Source: Anaerococcus provencensis
GTDB lineage: Bacteria > Bacillota > Clostridia > Tissierellales > Peptoniphilaceae
Direction: 5' to 3'
DNA length: 64,000 bases
Assembly (NCBI RefSeq): GCF_000312365.2
Contig: NZ_HG003686.1
Coordinates: forward strand, 96,857 to 160,856
Part shown: positions 52,580 through 61,943 of the stretch, piece by piece
Numbering within the stretch: position 1 is the stretch's first letter
Layout: every line of letters starts with the position of its first letter
The notes under the pieces: generated by a model
Database searches by the model: none
What the model was told of the DNA's origin: nothing
What the model saw: only the letters and a program-made list of their open reading frames with translations
Translations under genes and position numbers: made by a program

Positions 52580-53176
52580 ATGAATTTAAAAAGTATTGTA
52601 AAAATAGCAGTATTTTCTGTTATTGGTTTTGTATTAACAATGGGATTGGGACTTTTGACAGGATCGTTTGGAATGATTCCGAGTTTGTATTTATCATCGG
52701 CACTTCCAACAATAATTGCCGCGCCAGTTTTTGTAATAATGTGTAAACAAGTCGCACAAAGAGGAACAGCATTCTTATATTTCTTATTACTCGGCGTGTT
52801 CTATGCTCTTATGGGAATGTGGCCTGTAATAGTAGTTTGTGCAATTGCAGGAATATTAGCAGAGCTTGTGATTGGTAAAAAGGAAAATTACTCAGACAAA
52901 ACTATGAAAGTAGGTCTTGGTTTTGGTGCTGGTATGTTTATATATTCGCTTCATGCGATGTATTTCACATTCGTATTTGGTGTAGAAGGTCTTACAAAAC
53001 AATTCCCTAAGATGTTTACAACAGACTATGCAACATTTCTTTATAATTTTTACACCCCTAAAAACATTGCAATTTGCGTAGTGATCGCAATCGTTGCATC
53101 AATTATTGGTGCTAATTTTGGAACATATATTTACAACAAATTCTTTAGCAACAGGAAGAAAAAAAGTGTTTTGTAA
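52580..53176 (+). CDS. ECF transporter substrate-binding (S) component, MptD family
   Basis: 198 residues from ATG with AGGAGGAG. Five to six membrane segments (SIVKIAVFSVIGFVLTMGLG, SALPTIIAAPVFVIMCKQVA, FLYFLLLGVFYALMGMWPVI, ICVVIAIVASIIGANFGTYI). The fold and order match MptD-type S components, whose ligand is not established. With the T and A genes downstream it makes an ECF importer. Confidence 0.85.
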   Translation: MNLKSIVKIAVFSVIGFVLTMGLGLLTGSFGMIPSLYLSSALPTIIAAPVFVIMCKQVAQRGTAFLYFLLLGVFYALMGMWPVIVVCAIAGILAELVIGKKENYSDKTMKVGLGFGAGMFIYSLHAMYFTFVFGVEGLTKQFPKMFTTDYATFLYNFYTPKNIAICVVIAIVASIIGANFGTYIYNKFFSNRKKKSVL

Positions 53177-53879
53177 AGGTGAAAAAAATAATATAAACGA
53201 ATACCAACTATCAGATAAAATCAACCCGCTTACTATAGTTGGGTTGATTTTACTATTTTCAGTTATTCTAACTGTTGGAGAGCAATCACAATATTTATTT
53301 TCCCTTATTTTTGTCTTAGGACTATTATTCTTATTTTCTATAAGAAAGGCATTTAGAACGATATGTTCATTGCTTATAGTATGGGGGCTTATTTATTTGC
53401 TGAAACCACACTTAGGAAATGTTTTGGTTGGTTCTATATATACAATGCTACTTATAGTGTTGAAATTTGCTCCACTTTTCATTTTGGGAAAAGTTCTGTC
53501 CTCATATAGTTCTTCGCATCTAATGGCTGCATTTAGAAAAATTGGAATTGATGGTGGAATAGGGATAGGAATTACAGTATTCTTTCGTTTTATTCCGGAA
53601 ATCTCTATTAGGATGAAGGAAATAAACAATGGCATGAAAATTAGAGGATTTAAAGCAAGTATTTTCAAACCAATTAAAACATTTGAATTATATTTTGTTC
53701 CTCTTATGTATAAGTGCATAGATATAAGCGATACCTTAACTTGTTCAATCATATCAAAAGGTATTGAATATGATGGACAAAAAACAAGTTTTCATGAGGT
53801 GAGATTTACATTTATTGATATAGCAATGATGATCGGAGGAATGATTTTGTTGGGGGCGAGTTTATGGAAAATATTTTAG
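53094..53879 (+). CDS. ECF transporter transmembrane (T) component, CbiQ/EcfT family
   Basis: Membrane segments from PLTIVGLILLFSVILTVGEQ on. GMKIRGFKASIFKPIKTFEL carries the usual EcfT coupling-helix pattern near the end. The start is uncertain: the protein homology begins at about KNNINEYQLSDKINPLT (53183 on), but the only normal in-frame start codons (TTG 53094, GTG 53109, TTG 53118) are within the S gene. AAAGGTG at 53175-53181 could serve a non-standard start such as ATA 53193. Confidence 0.85.
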   Translation: MHQLLVLILEHIFTTNSLATGRKKVFCKGEKNNINEYQLSDKINPLTIVGLILLFSVILTVGEQSQYLFSLIFVLGLLFLFSIRKAFRTICSLLIVWGLIYLLKPHLGNVLVGSIYTMLLIVLKFAPLFILGKVLSSYSSSHLMAAFRKIGIDGGIGIGITVFFRFIPEISIRMKEINNGMKIRGFKASIFKPIKTFELYFVPLMYKCIDISDTLTCSIISKGIEYDGQKTSFHEVRFTFIDIAMMIGGMILLGASLWKIF

Positions 53880-55333
53880 AGGCAGAAATCAAATCCTTTC
53901 ATTATGGAGAAGATTTGATTTTGAAAGATTTAAAAATGTCTGTAAAGAAAGGCGAAATTATAGTCTTAACAGGTCTTTCAGGATGCGGAAAAACGACACT
54001 TTTAAGACTGCTAAACGGGCTTATTCCGTCATTTTATGACGGTGATTTGGACGGCGAAATTAAGATTTTAGGGAAGGATATAACTACTTATAAAAAGGGA
54101 GAGTTAGCTAAATATATTGGCAATGTATTTCAAAATCCTAAGGATCAATTTTTTTGTGATGTAGTTGAAGATGAAATTGCTTTAGTAGGTGAAAATTTGG
54201 GATTAGACAGGGACACCCTAAAAGAAAAAGTTGAAAAAGCAATGGACTTGTTAGGAATAAATCATATTAGCAAAAAATCCATTTTTGAATTATCAGGGGG
54301 AGAAAGGCAAAAGGTGGCGATAGCAGGAACACTTATTTATGATACAGACATTATCTTTTTCGATGAACCTTCAAGTAGCCTTGATTACGATAGTATAAAA
54401 CATTTCAGTGAAATACTTATCAGATTGAAGACGATGGGAAAGACAATAATTATAGCGGAACATAGGCTCTATTATTTAAAAGAGATTTTTAGCAGATTGA
54501 TTTATATAAAAGACGGTACAATATGTGATGTTTTTCCGAATGGTAGTCTTAGTAATGATAAATGTAAGGAACTTGAGTTAAGGACACTTAATGAAAGAGA
54601 ATTGATATCAGAAAAAGAACCTATTGTGGCTAAAAGCTGTATCAAAGTAAATAAAGCCTGCATTCATCAAGGCAAAAGAACTTTGATAGAAGAATTAACT
54701 TTTGAGCTTGGAGAAAGCGAAATAATGGGAGTGATTGGTTCTAATGGTATTGGGAAAAGTACTTTGGCAAAAGCATTATGTGGTTTATCTGAAAAATATT
54801 TGGATGTCAGCTATGGACAGAAACAAAGAGAAAGACTTAGAAATTCATATTGCGTGTTACAAGATGTAGATGCTCAGATTTTTTTAGACACAGTAGAAAA
54901 TGAGTTGATATTTTGTAAAGATAAAAACTCGGAAAATGATTTAGAAAAGATACGAGAATATCTGAAAGATACAAACCTGTGGCATAAAAAAACCAATCAT
55001 CCGCAGAAACTATCCGGTGGACAAAAACAACGACTGGCAATTATTACTTCATTTTTATCCGGTCGTAAGCTGATAATTTTGGATGAACCAACATCGGGAC
55101 TTGATTATAAAAGTATGAAAATTATGTCCGATTTAATTACAGAAAAAGCAAAGGAGATTCCAATTATAATAATTACTCATGATTTAGAACTGTTATTTAA
55201 AACCTGTCATTCCGTCTTAATGCTCGGTGATAATGGTTATAAAAAAATATCTGTAAAGGGAAATGAAGCGTTAATCATGGATTTTATGGATAAAAAAGGA
55301 AATTTATTGAAGGAGGAGAATGATGTTAAATAA
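53864..55333 (+). CDS. ECF transporter double ATPase (two fused ABC domains)
   Basis: 489 residues. Domain 1: Walker A TGLSGCGKTTLLRLL, signature LSGGERQKVA, Walker B IIFFDEPSSSLD. Domain 2: GVIGSNGIGKSTLAKAL, LSGGQKQRLAI, LIILDEPTSGLD. It joins the roles of EcfA and EcfA' in one chain. Overlaps the T gene by 16 bases and the next gene by 11, so the complex is made from one transcript. Confidence 0.93.
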   Translation: MENILEAEIKSFHYGEDLILKDLKMSVKKGEIIVLTGLSGCGKTTLLRLLNGLIPSFYDGDLDGEIKILGKDITTYKKGELAKYIGNVFQNPKDQFFCDVVEDEIALVGENLGLDRDTLKEKVEKAMDLLGINHISKKSIFELSGGERQKVAIAGTLIYDTDIIFFDEPSSSLDYDSIKHFSEILIRLKTMGKTIIIAEHRLYYLKEIFSRLIYIKDGTICDVFPNGSLSNDKCKELELRTLNERELISEKEPIVAKSCIKVNKACIHQGKRTLIEELTFELGESEIMGVIGSNGIGKSTLAKALCGLSEKYLDVSYGQKQRERLRNSYCVLQDVDAQIFLDTVENELIFCKDKNSENDLEKIREYLKDTNLWHKKTNHPQKLSGGQKQRLAIITSFLSGRKLIILDEPTSGLDYKSMKIMSDLITEKAKEIPIIIITHDLELLFKTCHSVLMLGDNGYKKISVKGNEALIMDFMDKKGNLLKEENDVK

Positions 55334-57113
55334 GGTTTTTGAGTATGCTGGTTCGCATAAAAAAACAATACATTTAGCGAGTTTTATTATGCTATTAAGT
55401 GTCATTATGGGAGTTGTGCCATTTCTATTTGCTTATCAGATTATAAATCCCTTGATTTTAGGACAAAATTTGGAATTCACAAGGTTAGTTATTTTGCTTG
55501 CCGGTATTTTGATATGTTTGGTTTTGCAAGCATTATTAGGTGGTTTGGGTCTTAATATGTCCCATAAGGCAGCATATAACACATTATTTGGACTTAGAAC
55601 ATCTCTACAAAAAAAGATGGAGAATCTTCCCTTAGGAGCTATTGAAGAAAAGGGAACAGGTGCTATTAAAAAGATGTTTGTAGATGATATTGGTAGTTTG
55701 GAAGTTCTTTTGGCACACTCATTGCCTGAAGGAATTGCCAATTTAATTGTGCCTGTAATGGTATATATTGCAATGTTTTTCGTTGATTGGAGACTGGCAC
55801 TTATGTCTTTGGCATCCATTCCACTAAGCATTGTCGCTATGATGATTATGTATTCCGCAGGAATGAAAAAAATGGGACCATATTATATGGCGAGTGGAAA
55901 AATGAATAATACCATTATTGAATATGTGAATGGTATGGAAGTAGTAAAAGTGTTTAACAAGCAAACGGAATCATATAAAAGATTTTCTAAAGATGTTGGA
56001 GATTATAGAGATTATGCACTCGCTTGGTATAAGACTGCATGGCCATGGATGGCATTATACAGTGCCTTACTTCCATGCACGATTATATTAACATTGCCGC
56101 TTGGAGGTTACTTTGCTTACATGGGCTATGTTAGTCTTTCTGATTTGATATTGGTATTATGCCTATCTTTGAGTATTGGCTTACCACTCTTAAAGGCTTT
56201 GGGATTTTTACCAACGATGCCACAGCTTAATTATAAAATATCTGCATTGGAAGATGCTTTAAATATAGAACCATTAAAACAAGGTGAAAACAAGTTTAAA
56301 GGTATAGATCATACTATTTCCTATGACAATGTTACATTTGGTTATCAACTAAGCAAGATGGGAGAGAATGGACAACCTGAAACATACATTAAAAATGTGA
56401 TTCATAATGTGAGCTTTACAGCAAAAGTTGGAGAAAAGACAGCCATTGTTGGAGAATCAGGCTCAGGTAAAAGCACCTTAGCGAAACTCTTAATTCATTA
56501 CTATGATGTTTTAGAGGGAAGTATTAGCATTGGAGGACAAAATTTACAGGATATGAGTCTTAAGGCACTGAATAAAGAGATTTCTTATGTGTCTCAAGAC
56601 CAATATTTATTTAATACTTCACTCTTAGAAAATATTCGTATCGGAAATTTGTCAGCTACCGATGAAGAAGTGATAGAAGCTGCAAAGAAAGCTCAGTGTA
56701 TGGAATTTTTAGATAAGCTCCCAAATGGTATTTACTCTTTGGCTGGCGAGGCAGGAAAGATGTTATCAGGTGGAGAAAGGCAAAGAATATCATTAGCGAG
56801 AGCTATTTTGAAAAATGCTCCGATTGTTGTACTTGATGAGGCAACAGCCTACGCAGATCCGGAAAATGAAGAAAAAATGGAAGCAGCTATTCGTGAACTT
56901 GTAAAAGGAAAAACATTGATTGTAATTGCTCATAAACTTCCGGCAATTGTAGATGCAGACCAAATATTGGTAATGAATCATGGTCGTTTAGTTGCAAATG
57001 GAAAACATAATGACTTGTTAGAATCATCAGCAGACTACCGTAAATTATGGGATGCGACACTATTTAGTAAAGATTGGAAAATCAGCAGAAAGGAAGGTGA
57101 AATGAATGTTTAA
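55323..57113 (+). CDS. ABC half-transporter, YbtP/IrtA-like
   Basis: 596 residues from the second of two ATGs (better AGGAGG spacing). Six-helix exporter-fold membrane domain (~1-310) and ATPase (~330-590): VGESGSGKSTLAKLL, LSGGERQRISLARA, VLDEATAYADPENEEKM. The DEATAxADPENE form is typical of YbtP/IrtA, exporter-fold proteins that import siderophores. It should pair with the next gene. Substrate not known. Confidence 0.85.
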   Translation: MLNKVFEYAGSHKKTIHLASFIMLLSVIMGVVPFLFAYQIINPLILGQNLEFTRLVILLAGILICLVLQALLGGLGLNMSHKAAYNTLFGLRTSLQKKMENLPLGAIEEKGTGAIKKMFVDDIGSLEVLLAHSLPEGIANLIVPVMVYIAMFFVDWRLALMSLASIPLSIVAMMIMYSAGMKKMGPYYMASGKMNNTIIEYVNGMEVVKVFNKQTESYKRFSKDVGDYRDYALAWYKTAWPWMALYSALLPCTIILTLPLGGYFAYMGYVSLSDLILVLCLSLSIGLPLLKALGFLPTMPQLNYKISALEDALNIEPLKQGENKFKGIDHTISYDNVTFGYQLSKMGENGQPETYIKNVIHNVSFTAKVGEKTAIVGESGSGKSTLAKLLIHYYDVLEGSISIGGQNLQDMSLKALNKEISYVSQDQYLFNTSLLENIRIGNLSATDEEVIEAAKKAQCMEFLDKLPNGIYSLAGEAGKMLSGGERQRISLARAILKNAPIVVLDEATAYADPENEEKMEAAIRELVKGKTLIVIAHKLPAIVDADQILVMNHGRLVANGKHNDLLESSADYRKLWDATLFSKDWKISRKEGEMNV

Positions 57114-58851
57114 ACTAATATCAAGAATTTTAAACTTGTCAGGAAAGTATAAAAATAGAATTAAAGGGGCATTTGTTTTTGCCTTTATTGAATCTGTTTT
57201 AAGTAAAATGCCTATTTTTATTGCATTTACTGTATTGATAGGATTTTATGAAAAGACAATATCACCTAAAACATTCTTGTATGTAGGAATAGGACTTGGT
57301 TTGGTAGTGTTGGTACAGGCATTGGTTCATTTTTTAAGCGATAAATTGCAAAGTGCTGCTGGCTTTCTGATTTTTGCAGATAAAAGGATGGAGCTTGGAA
57401 ATCACCTTAGAAAACTTCCTATGGGATATTTCACATCAGGAAATTTAGGAAAAATCAATTCTGTTTTAAGTTCAGATATGTCATTCATTGAGGAAGTATC
57501 CATGAGTACCATAGCTAATATGATGAGTTATGTGCTTTCAACCGTTGTGCTTACTATATTCATGTTTGTTTTAGATTATAGAATAGGTCTTGTGTCTGTG
57601 TGTGTAACTCTAATAGCAACATTACTTGCAAGCAGAATGAATAAAATGTCTTTATCTGAAGCTGTTATCAGGCAAGAGCAAGGAGAGAAGCTAACAGATG
57701 CAGTTTTGTCATTTGCAGAAGGAATTAGTGTAATCAAAAGCTATAACCTTTTAGGAGACAATTCAAAGGCTCTTACAGATAGCTTTGCTTCATCAAGAGA
57801 CACTTCTATAAAGTTTGAAAAGAAGATGACACCTTGGACAAGCGGATTGAACATTATTTATGGTATCGGAATTACTTTTATTTTGGCACTTGCTTTGTAT
57901 CTTCATTTACAAGGAATGTTGAAACTTCCTTATGTGTTAGGACTGATACTATTTGTATTTGACTTATTCAGTCCATTAAAAACTCTTTATGGAGAAGCAA
58001 GCAGGCTAACAGTTATGAATGCTGCTTTAGATCGTATTGAAGAAGTATTAAATGAAACAGAACTACAGGATACAGGTAAAAAACATCTCTTAAAGGCTAA
58101 GTTTGGTGAGCCGGAAATTAGTTTTAATCATGTGAAATTTTCTTATGGAGAAAAAGAGGTTTTGCATGATATGAATTTTGAAATGAAAAAGAATACAATG
58201 ACAGCTTTAGTTGGACAGTCCGGAGGAGGAAAATCTACAGTAGCAAATCTTTTGGCAAGATTTTGGGATGTAGACTCCGGTGAAATTTTGATTAGAGGGG
58301 TGAATATAAAGGATGTTTCGCTATCTGAATTGATGTCGGAAATTAGTATGGTTTTCCAGAGAGTGTATTTGTTTCAAGATACGATTTTTAACAATATTGC
58401 CATGGGGAAAGAAAATGCGACGAAAGAAGAAGTTATAGAAGCTGCAAAAAAAGCAAGATGCTATGATTTTATTATGGCACTTCCTGATGGATTTGACACA
58501 ATGATTGGAGAAGGCGGAGCAACTCTATCCGGTGGTGAAAAACAAAGAATTTCTATTGCTCGCTGCATATTAAAAGATGCTCCTATTGTAATTCTTGACG
58601 AGGCAACAGCAAGTGTTGATGTGGACAATGAAAGCTATATACAGGAAGCAATCAGTGAATTGGTAAAGAATAAAACATTATTAGTTATCGCCCATAGATT
58701 AAATACTATTAGAGATGCCGATAGTATTATTGTAATCAAGGAAGGGAATATTGCAGAACAAGGAACCCATAATGAGCTAATTGCTTTAAATGGGATTTAT
58801 AAAAATATGGTAGAGCTCCAAGAAAAAAATAAAGGACTAAAAATTATATAA
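57106..58851 (+). CDS. ABC half-transporter, YbtQ/IrtB-like
   Basis: 581 residues. Membrane domain then ATPase: VGQSGGGKSTVANLL, LSGGEKQRISIARC, ILDEATASVDVDNESYI. Overlaps the previous gene by 8 bases; forms the likely heterodimer with it. The pair could import a siderophore-like compound or export a drug; sequence alone does not decide. Confidence 0.85.
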   Translation: MFKLISRILNLSGKYKNRIKGAFVFAFIESVLSKMPIFIAFTVLIGFYEKTISPKTFLYVGIGLGLVVLVQALVHFLSDKLQSAAGFLIFADKRMELGNHLRKLPMGYFTSGNLGKINSVLSSDMSFIEEVSMSTIANMMSYVLSTVVLTIFMFVLDYRIGLVSVCVTLIATLLASRMNKMSLSEAVIRQEQGEKLTDAVLSFAEGISVIKSYNLLGDNSKALTDSFASSRDTSIKFEKKMTPWTSGLNIIYGIGITFILALALYLHLQGMLKLPYVLGLILFVFDLFSPLKTLYGEASRLTVMNAALDRIEEVLNETELQDTGKKHLLKAKFGEPEISFNHVKFSYGEKEVLHDMNFEMKKNTMTALVGQSGGGKSTVANLLARFWDVDSGEILIRGVNIKDVSLSELMSEISMVFQRVYLFQDTIFNNIAMGKENATKEEVIEAAKKARCYDFIMALPDGFDTMIGEGGATLSGGEKQRISIARCILKDAPIVILDEATASVDVDNESYIQEAISELVKNKTLLVIAHRLNTIRDADSIIVIKEGNIAEQGTHNELIALNGIYKNMVELQEKNKGLKII

Positions 58852-58877
58852 AAATTGGTCTAAGAGAGGAGAAGGCA

Positions 58878-60230
58878 ATGAAACAAGATATGAAAGAACA
58901 ATTATTAACAAAAAGACCGATAGATTTACTCTTTCAGTTATCTATTCCGGCAGTTATCGGAATGATTGTTATCGGTCTGTATCCGTTAATGGACGGAATA
59001 TTTGCTGGGAAAATTATAGGACAGACAGCAATGACTGCCTGTGGTGTCGCAATGCCACTTACCTTTTTCAACAGCGGTGTTTCAACTTTACTTGGTGTAG
59101 GTTCTGCATCTGTACTTTCAAGAGCAATCGGTAAAGGGGATCAAAAAACTGTAGATAAAATTATGGGTAACCTAATCTATTGGGTGATTTTCTTCTCTGT
59201 AATTATTACAGTTGGAGGAATACTTCTTGCTCCGCATTTTTTAGATATGGTCGGTGCAACGGGTGAAATCAAAGCCTATGGTATTAGATACCTTAGAGTA
59301 ATTTTTATAGGTTCTCTATTTGTAAACTTCACACAGTCCGCAAACATGGTTATGCGTGGCGAAGGACTGATGAAAAAAGCTATGACGATTATGGGACTTG
59401 GAGCATTACTGAATATCATTCTTGATCCGATTTTAATGACAGTTATGGGTGAATATGCGATTGAAGGTGCTGCCCTTGCAACCATCACAGCACAATTTGT
59501 TCAGGCAGTGGCAACACTACATTATTTCTTGAAAAAGAGTAAAGTTGTTAAAATCCATAAGATAAAGTCTGATGCGGAAATTAAAAAAGAAATGTTTTCT
59601 GTCGGTTCATCCGCTATGATGATGCAGCTTTTGTTTATGATTCAACAGACTATGCTCTATAAAATGGCATTTAAGTATGGCGGAGATACCAATGGAATTT
59701 TGATGGCGGCATCACTTCGTGTATATGCCTTTTCATTTATTCCTCTTTGGGGAATGAGTCAAGGCTTACAACCTGTTGTTGGAACAAACTTTGGAGCAAA
59801 GCAGTATGACAGAGTAAGACAGGCTATGAAGGTCTTTTCTATTGGCGGTTTAGTTCTTGCAGCAATCTTTTGGATTCCGTCTTTATTGCTTTCAAGTCAA
59901 ATACTATCTTTATTCGGTGTAGAAGCAAACATCATTGCACAGGGTGTTGGAAACTTTAGATTGTTCTATTCCGTATTTATTTTGTATGGAGTAATGGTTA
60001 TGACTGTTACTTTCTTCCAATCAATCGGAAACGGAAAGAAAGCTGGGATAATCGTAATGCTTAGACAACTGTTTTTGTTTGTTCCTGCCATGATTTTATT
60101 GCCAATGATATTTGGAGTAAAAGCTGTTTGGTTTACACAGCCACTTGTTGATTTCATTATGATTGTTGTTGGCGTTTTCATGATGATTGCGGAACTGAAT
60201 AAAATGGGGAAAGAAAAAGTTCAAGCGTAA
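58878..60230 (+). CDS. MATE-family efflux transporter
   Basis: 450 residues, twelve membrane helices, GAGGAG site. LLFQLSIPAVIGMIVIGLYP, MDGIFAGKIIGQTAMTACGV, and the second repeat GTNFGAKQYDRVRQAMK are MATE signatures (MepA-like). It exports cations or drugs against Na+ or H+. It ends the TetR-controlled cassette, 26 bases after the ABC pair, so is co-transcribed. Confidence 0.92.
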   Translation: MKQDMKEQLLTKRPIDLLFQLSIPAVIGMIVIGLYPLMDGIFAGKIIGQTAMTACGVAMPLTFFNSGVSTLLGVGSASVLSRAIGKGDQKTVDKIMGNLIYWVIFFSVIITVGGILLAPHFLDMVGATGEIKAYGIRYLRVIFIGSLFVNFTQSANMVMRGEGLMKKAMTIMGLGALLNIILDPILMTVMGEYAIEGAALATITAQFVQAVATLHYFLKKSKVVKIHKIKSDAEIKKEMFSVGSSAMMMQLLFMIQQTMLYKMAFKYGGDTNGILMAASLRVYAFSFIPLWGMSQGLQPVVGTNFGAKQYDRVRQAMKVFSIGGLVLAAIFWIPSLLLSSQILSLFGVEANIIAQGVGNFRLFYSVFILYGVMVMTVTFFQSIGNGKKAGIIVMLRQLFLFVPAMILLPMIFGVKAVWFTQPLVDFIMIVVGVFMMIAELNKMGKEKVQA

Positions 60231-60315
60231 AATTTCTTATTAGGTGTTTAGAATTTGAAACATTAGAAGGACTTAATTTATGGAAAATAGTTAGCTATAA
60301 AATGGAGGGATAGAA

Positions 60316-60417
60316 ATGGAAAAGTCTATATATTTATTTGAAAGAATAAACCACAATAAAAATAGTCCTTTTTCCTATAAGCTTTATAGCTGTTTGTCTT
60401 TCCATATGCTCGTCTAA
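60316..60417 (+). CDS. Tiny ORF after the MATE gene
   Basis: 33 residues, MEKSIYLFERINHNKNSPFS, with GGAGGG before ATG. Could be a gene remnant. No similarity recognised. The rest of the 60231-60541 gap holds only the terminator at 60463. Confidence 0.3.
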   Translation: MEKSIYLFERINHNKNSPFSYKLYSCLSFHMLV

Positions 60418-60462
60418 ACAATTAAATATAATTAAAGGAAGAACAAGTTTCTTTCGTTTTAT

Positions 60463-60502
60463 AGGACTTCTTATGTCAAGGTGCAGGAGTCCTCCTTTTT
60501 TT
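60463..60502 (+). terminator. Hairpin/terminator before the frameshifted sigma-like gene
   Basis: AGGACT (60463-60468) and AGTCCT (60488-60493) with seven T after CC. It lies about 40 bases before the sigma-like ORF, like the nested hairpin in front of its relative at 12724. Confidence 0.65.
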
Positions 60503-60541
60503 GTTTTAAAACGCAGACAAAAAGAAATGGAGGAAGCATAT

Positions 60542-60957
60542 ATGCCAAAAAAATATTACCTTTATATCAACGGACAAAAGGTCAAAGTCAGTGAAGATAT
60601 TTATAAAGTCTACTGGCGAGAAAGAGAACACGAAAAGTATTTGGAGCAGGTGGAAAGAAAAAACCACTTGCTCTTTTTTCATCATTGGATCATGACGGAC
60701 ATTTTGTAGATAATATTGTTGATGAAAGTGTTGATGTAGAAAAGATTGTTGAAACACAGATGATGATTGAAGCAGTCAGAAATACAATTTCAAGACTCAA
60801 TGCAGAAGAAAGGGGCATCATTGAGCGTTTGTACTTTCAGGATGAAATTCTTTCGAGTATTACAAGAATAAAGAAAGTGAGTTATCAAGCTATACAATGG
60901 CGTAAGAATAATATATTGAAAAAACTGAAGTTGTTATTAGAAGATTTTTTAAGATAA
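60542..60957 (+). pseudogene. Sigma-70-like regulator with single-base frameshift
   Basis: The first part reads MPKKYYLYINGQKVKVSEDI to VERKNHLLFF; the second, from about 60679 in the other frame, reads SSLDHDGHFVDNIVDESVDV, VEKIVETQMMIEAV and a region 4-like HTH up to LLLEDFLR. One extra T in the T6 run at 60673-60678 would join them into one protein of about 139 residues. Same family as the gene at 12724. Either a true mutation, a sequencing slip in a homopolymer, or a slippage switch. Confidence 0.8.
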
Positions 60958-61133
60958 TCGACTTGTAGATAAGGGCAGATTTTCCATTATAAAGTAAAGG
61001 TGATATAGGGCTATTTTTCTTTGCTTATTAATAGTATATTATGCAATGAGAGAAGGAATTTATATCATAGATATATTCCCACATACGAGGCTTTTGAAAA
61101 ATCTCAAATTTTATCCATACAGACCACTCAAGC

Positions 61134-61344
61134 CATGTGGAGAGTGTGGCATTGATGTCAAGAAATTAAGATAATAGGCTATAAAACTGTTGAAACAGGT
61201 GGCTTTTAGGATTTTAGAAGAAATCTTAAAAGCCATTTTTCTATTTGAAAAATACCTTGTGGGAACATTTCAAGTGTAGATTATTGCAGGGTGTGTAGAC
61301 ACTATGTATATTTTAGGGGGAGTGAACAGGATAGATAATATCAG
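61134..61344 (+). repeat. Right att region (attR): copy of rlmD 3' end and leader
   Basis: Imperfect copy of 10706-10916. It reads CATGTGGAGAGTGTGGCATT, in frame HVESVALMSRN then TAA (61134-61169), then CTATAAAACTGTTGAAAC, the terminator stem GTGGCTTTTAGGATTT / AAATCTTAAAAGCCA (to about 61240) and the GGTGTGTAGACA leader. It marks the right end of the integrated unit; the original chromosomal 3' end of rlmD is probably this copy. Confidence 0.8.
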
Positions 61345-61407
61345 GCTACTTATCATATAATAAAAATGATATAATAGTAATTAGGTTGAATTAAGGAGGT
61401 AATTATA

Positions 61408-61869
61408 ATGAGTCCTTTGGTTGTATATTATTCATATTCAGGAATAACAAGAAGATTAGCAGAAGATATTGCGTTGATTACTGATGGAGATTTGAGAGAG
61501 CTGAAGCCACAAAAGCCTTATTCATTCTCATATAATACAGCTGTAAAAGAAGTGAGAGAAGAAATTGAAAAAGGATATTGCCCACCTCTTATTCAAGGGG
61601 CGGAAACTATTGAAAATGCAGAGGTGGTTTTTATTGGTTCTCCTAATTGGCTTAAAACTTTTGCCCCACCCGTGCTATCGTTTTTAAGAACGGTTGATTT
61701 AAGTGGAAAGACAATTATTCCGTTTTGCACGCATGGCGGAGGTGGTTTTGGGAGAATGATTGAAGATTACAAAAAGGAATGTAAGAATTCAATTATTAAA
61801 GATGGAATAGCGTTAAAAGGAGATTACAGTTTTGATGAATTAAAAACATGGTTAGATAGTAATTTATGA
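61408..61869 (+). CDS. Flavodoxin-family protein
   Basis: 153 residues, AAGGAGG site. FMN loop YSYSGITRRLAEDIA, VFIGSPNWLKTFAPPVLSFL and FCTHGGGGFGRMIEDYKKEC identify a flavodoxin-like NADPH-dependent reductase fold. A TATAAT box at 61372 region precedes it. It is the first gene beyond attR, thus probably chromosomal, though the mobile DNA that follows makes that uncertain. Confidence 0.9.
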   Translation: MSPLVVYYSYSGITRRLAEDIALITDGDLRELKPQKPYSFSYNTAVKEVREEIEKGYCPPLIQGAETIENAEVVFIGSPNWLKTFAPPVLSFLRTVDLSGKTIIPFCTHGGGGFGRMIEDYKKECKNSIIKDGIALKGDYSFDELKTWLDSNL

Positions 61870-61943
61870 ATCCCAGTTTATTAAACTGGATTGTCAACAC
61901 CTATTTGTACAATCTAAAATCGAACGCACCATTATAATTTTAA

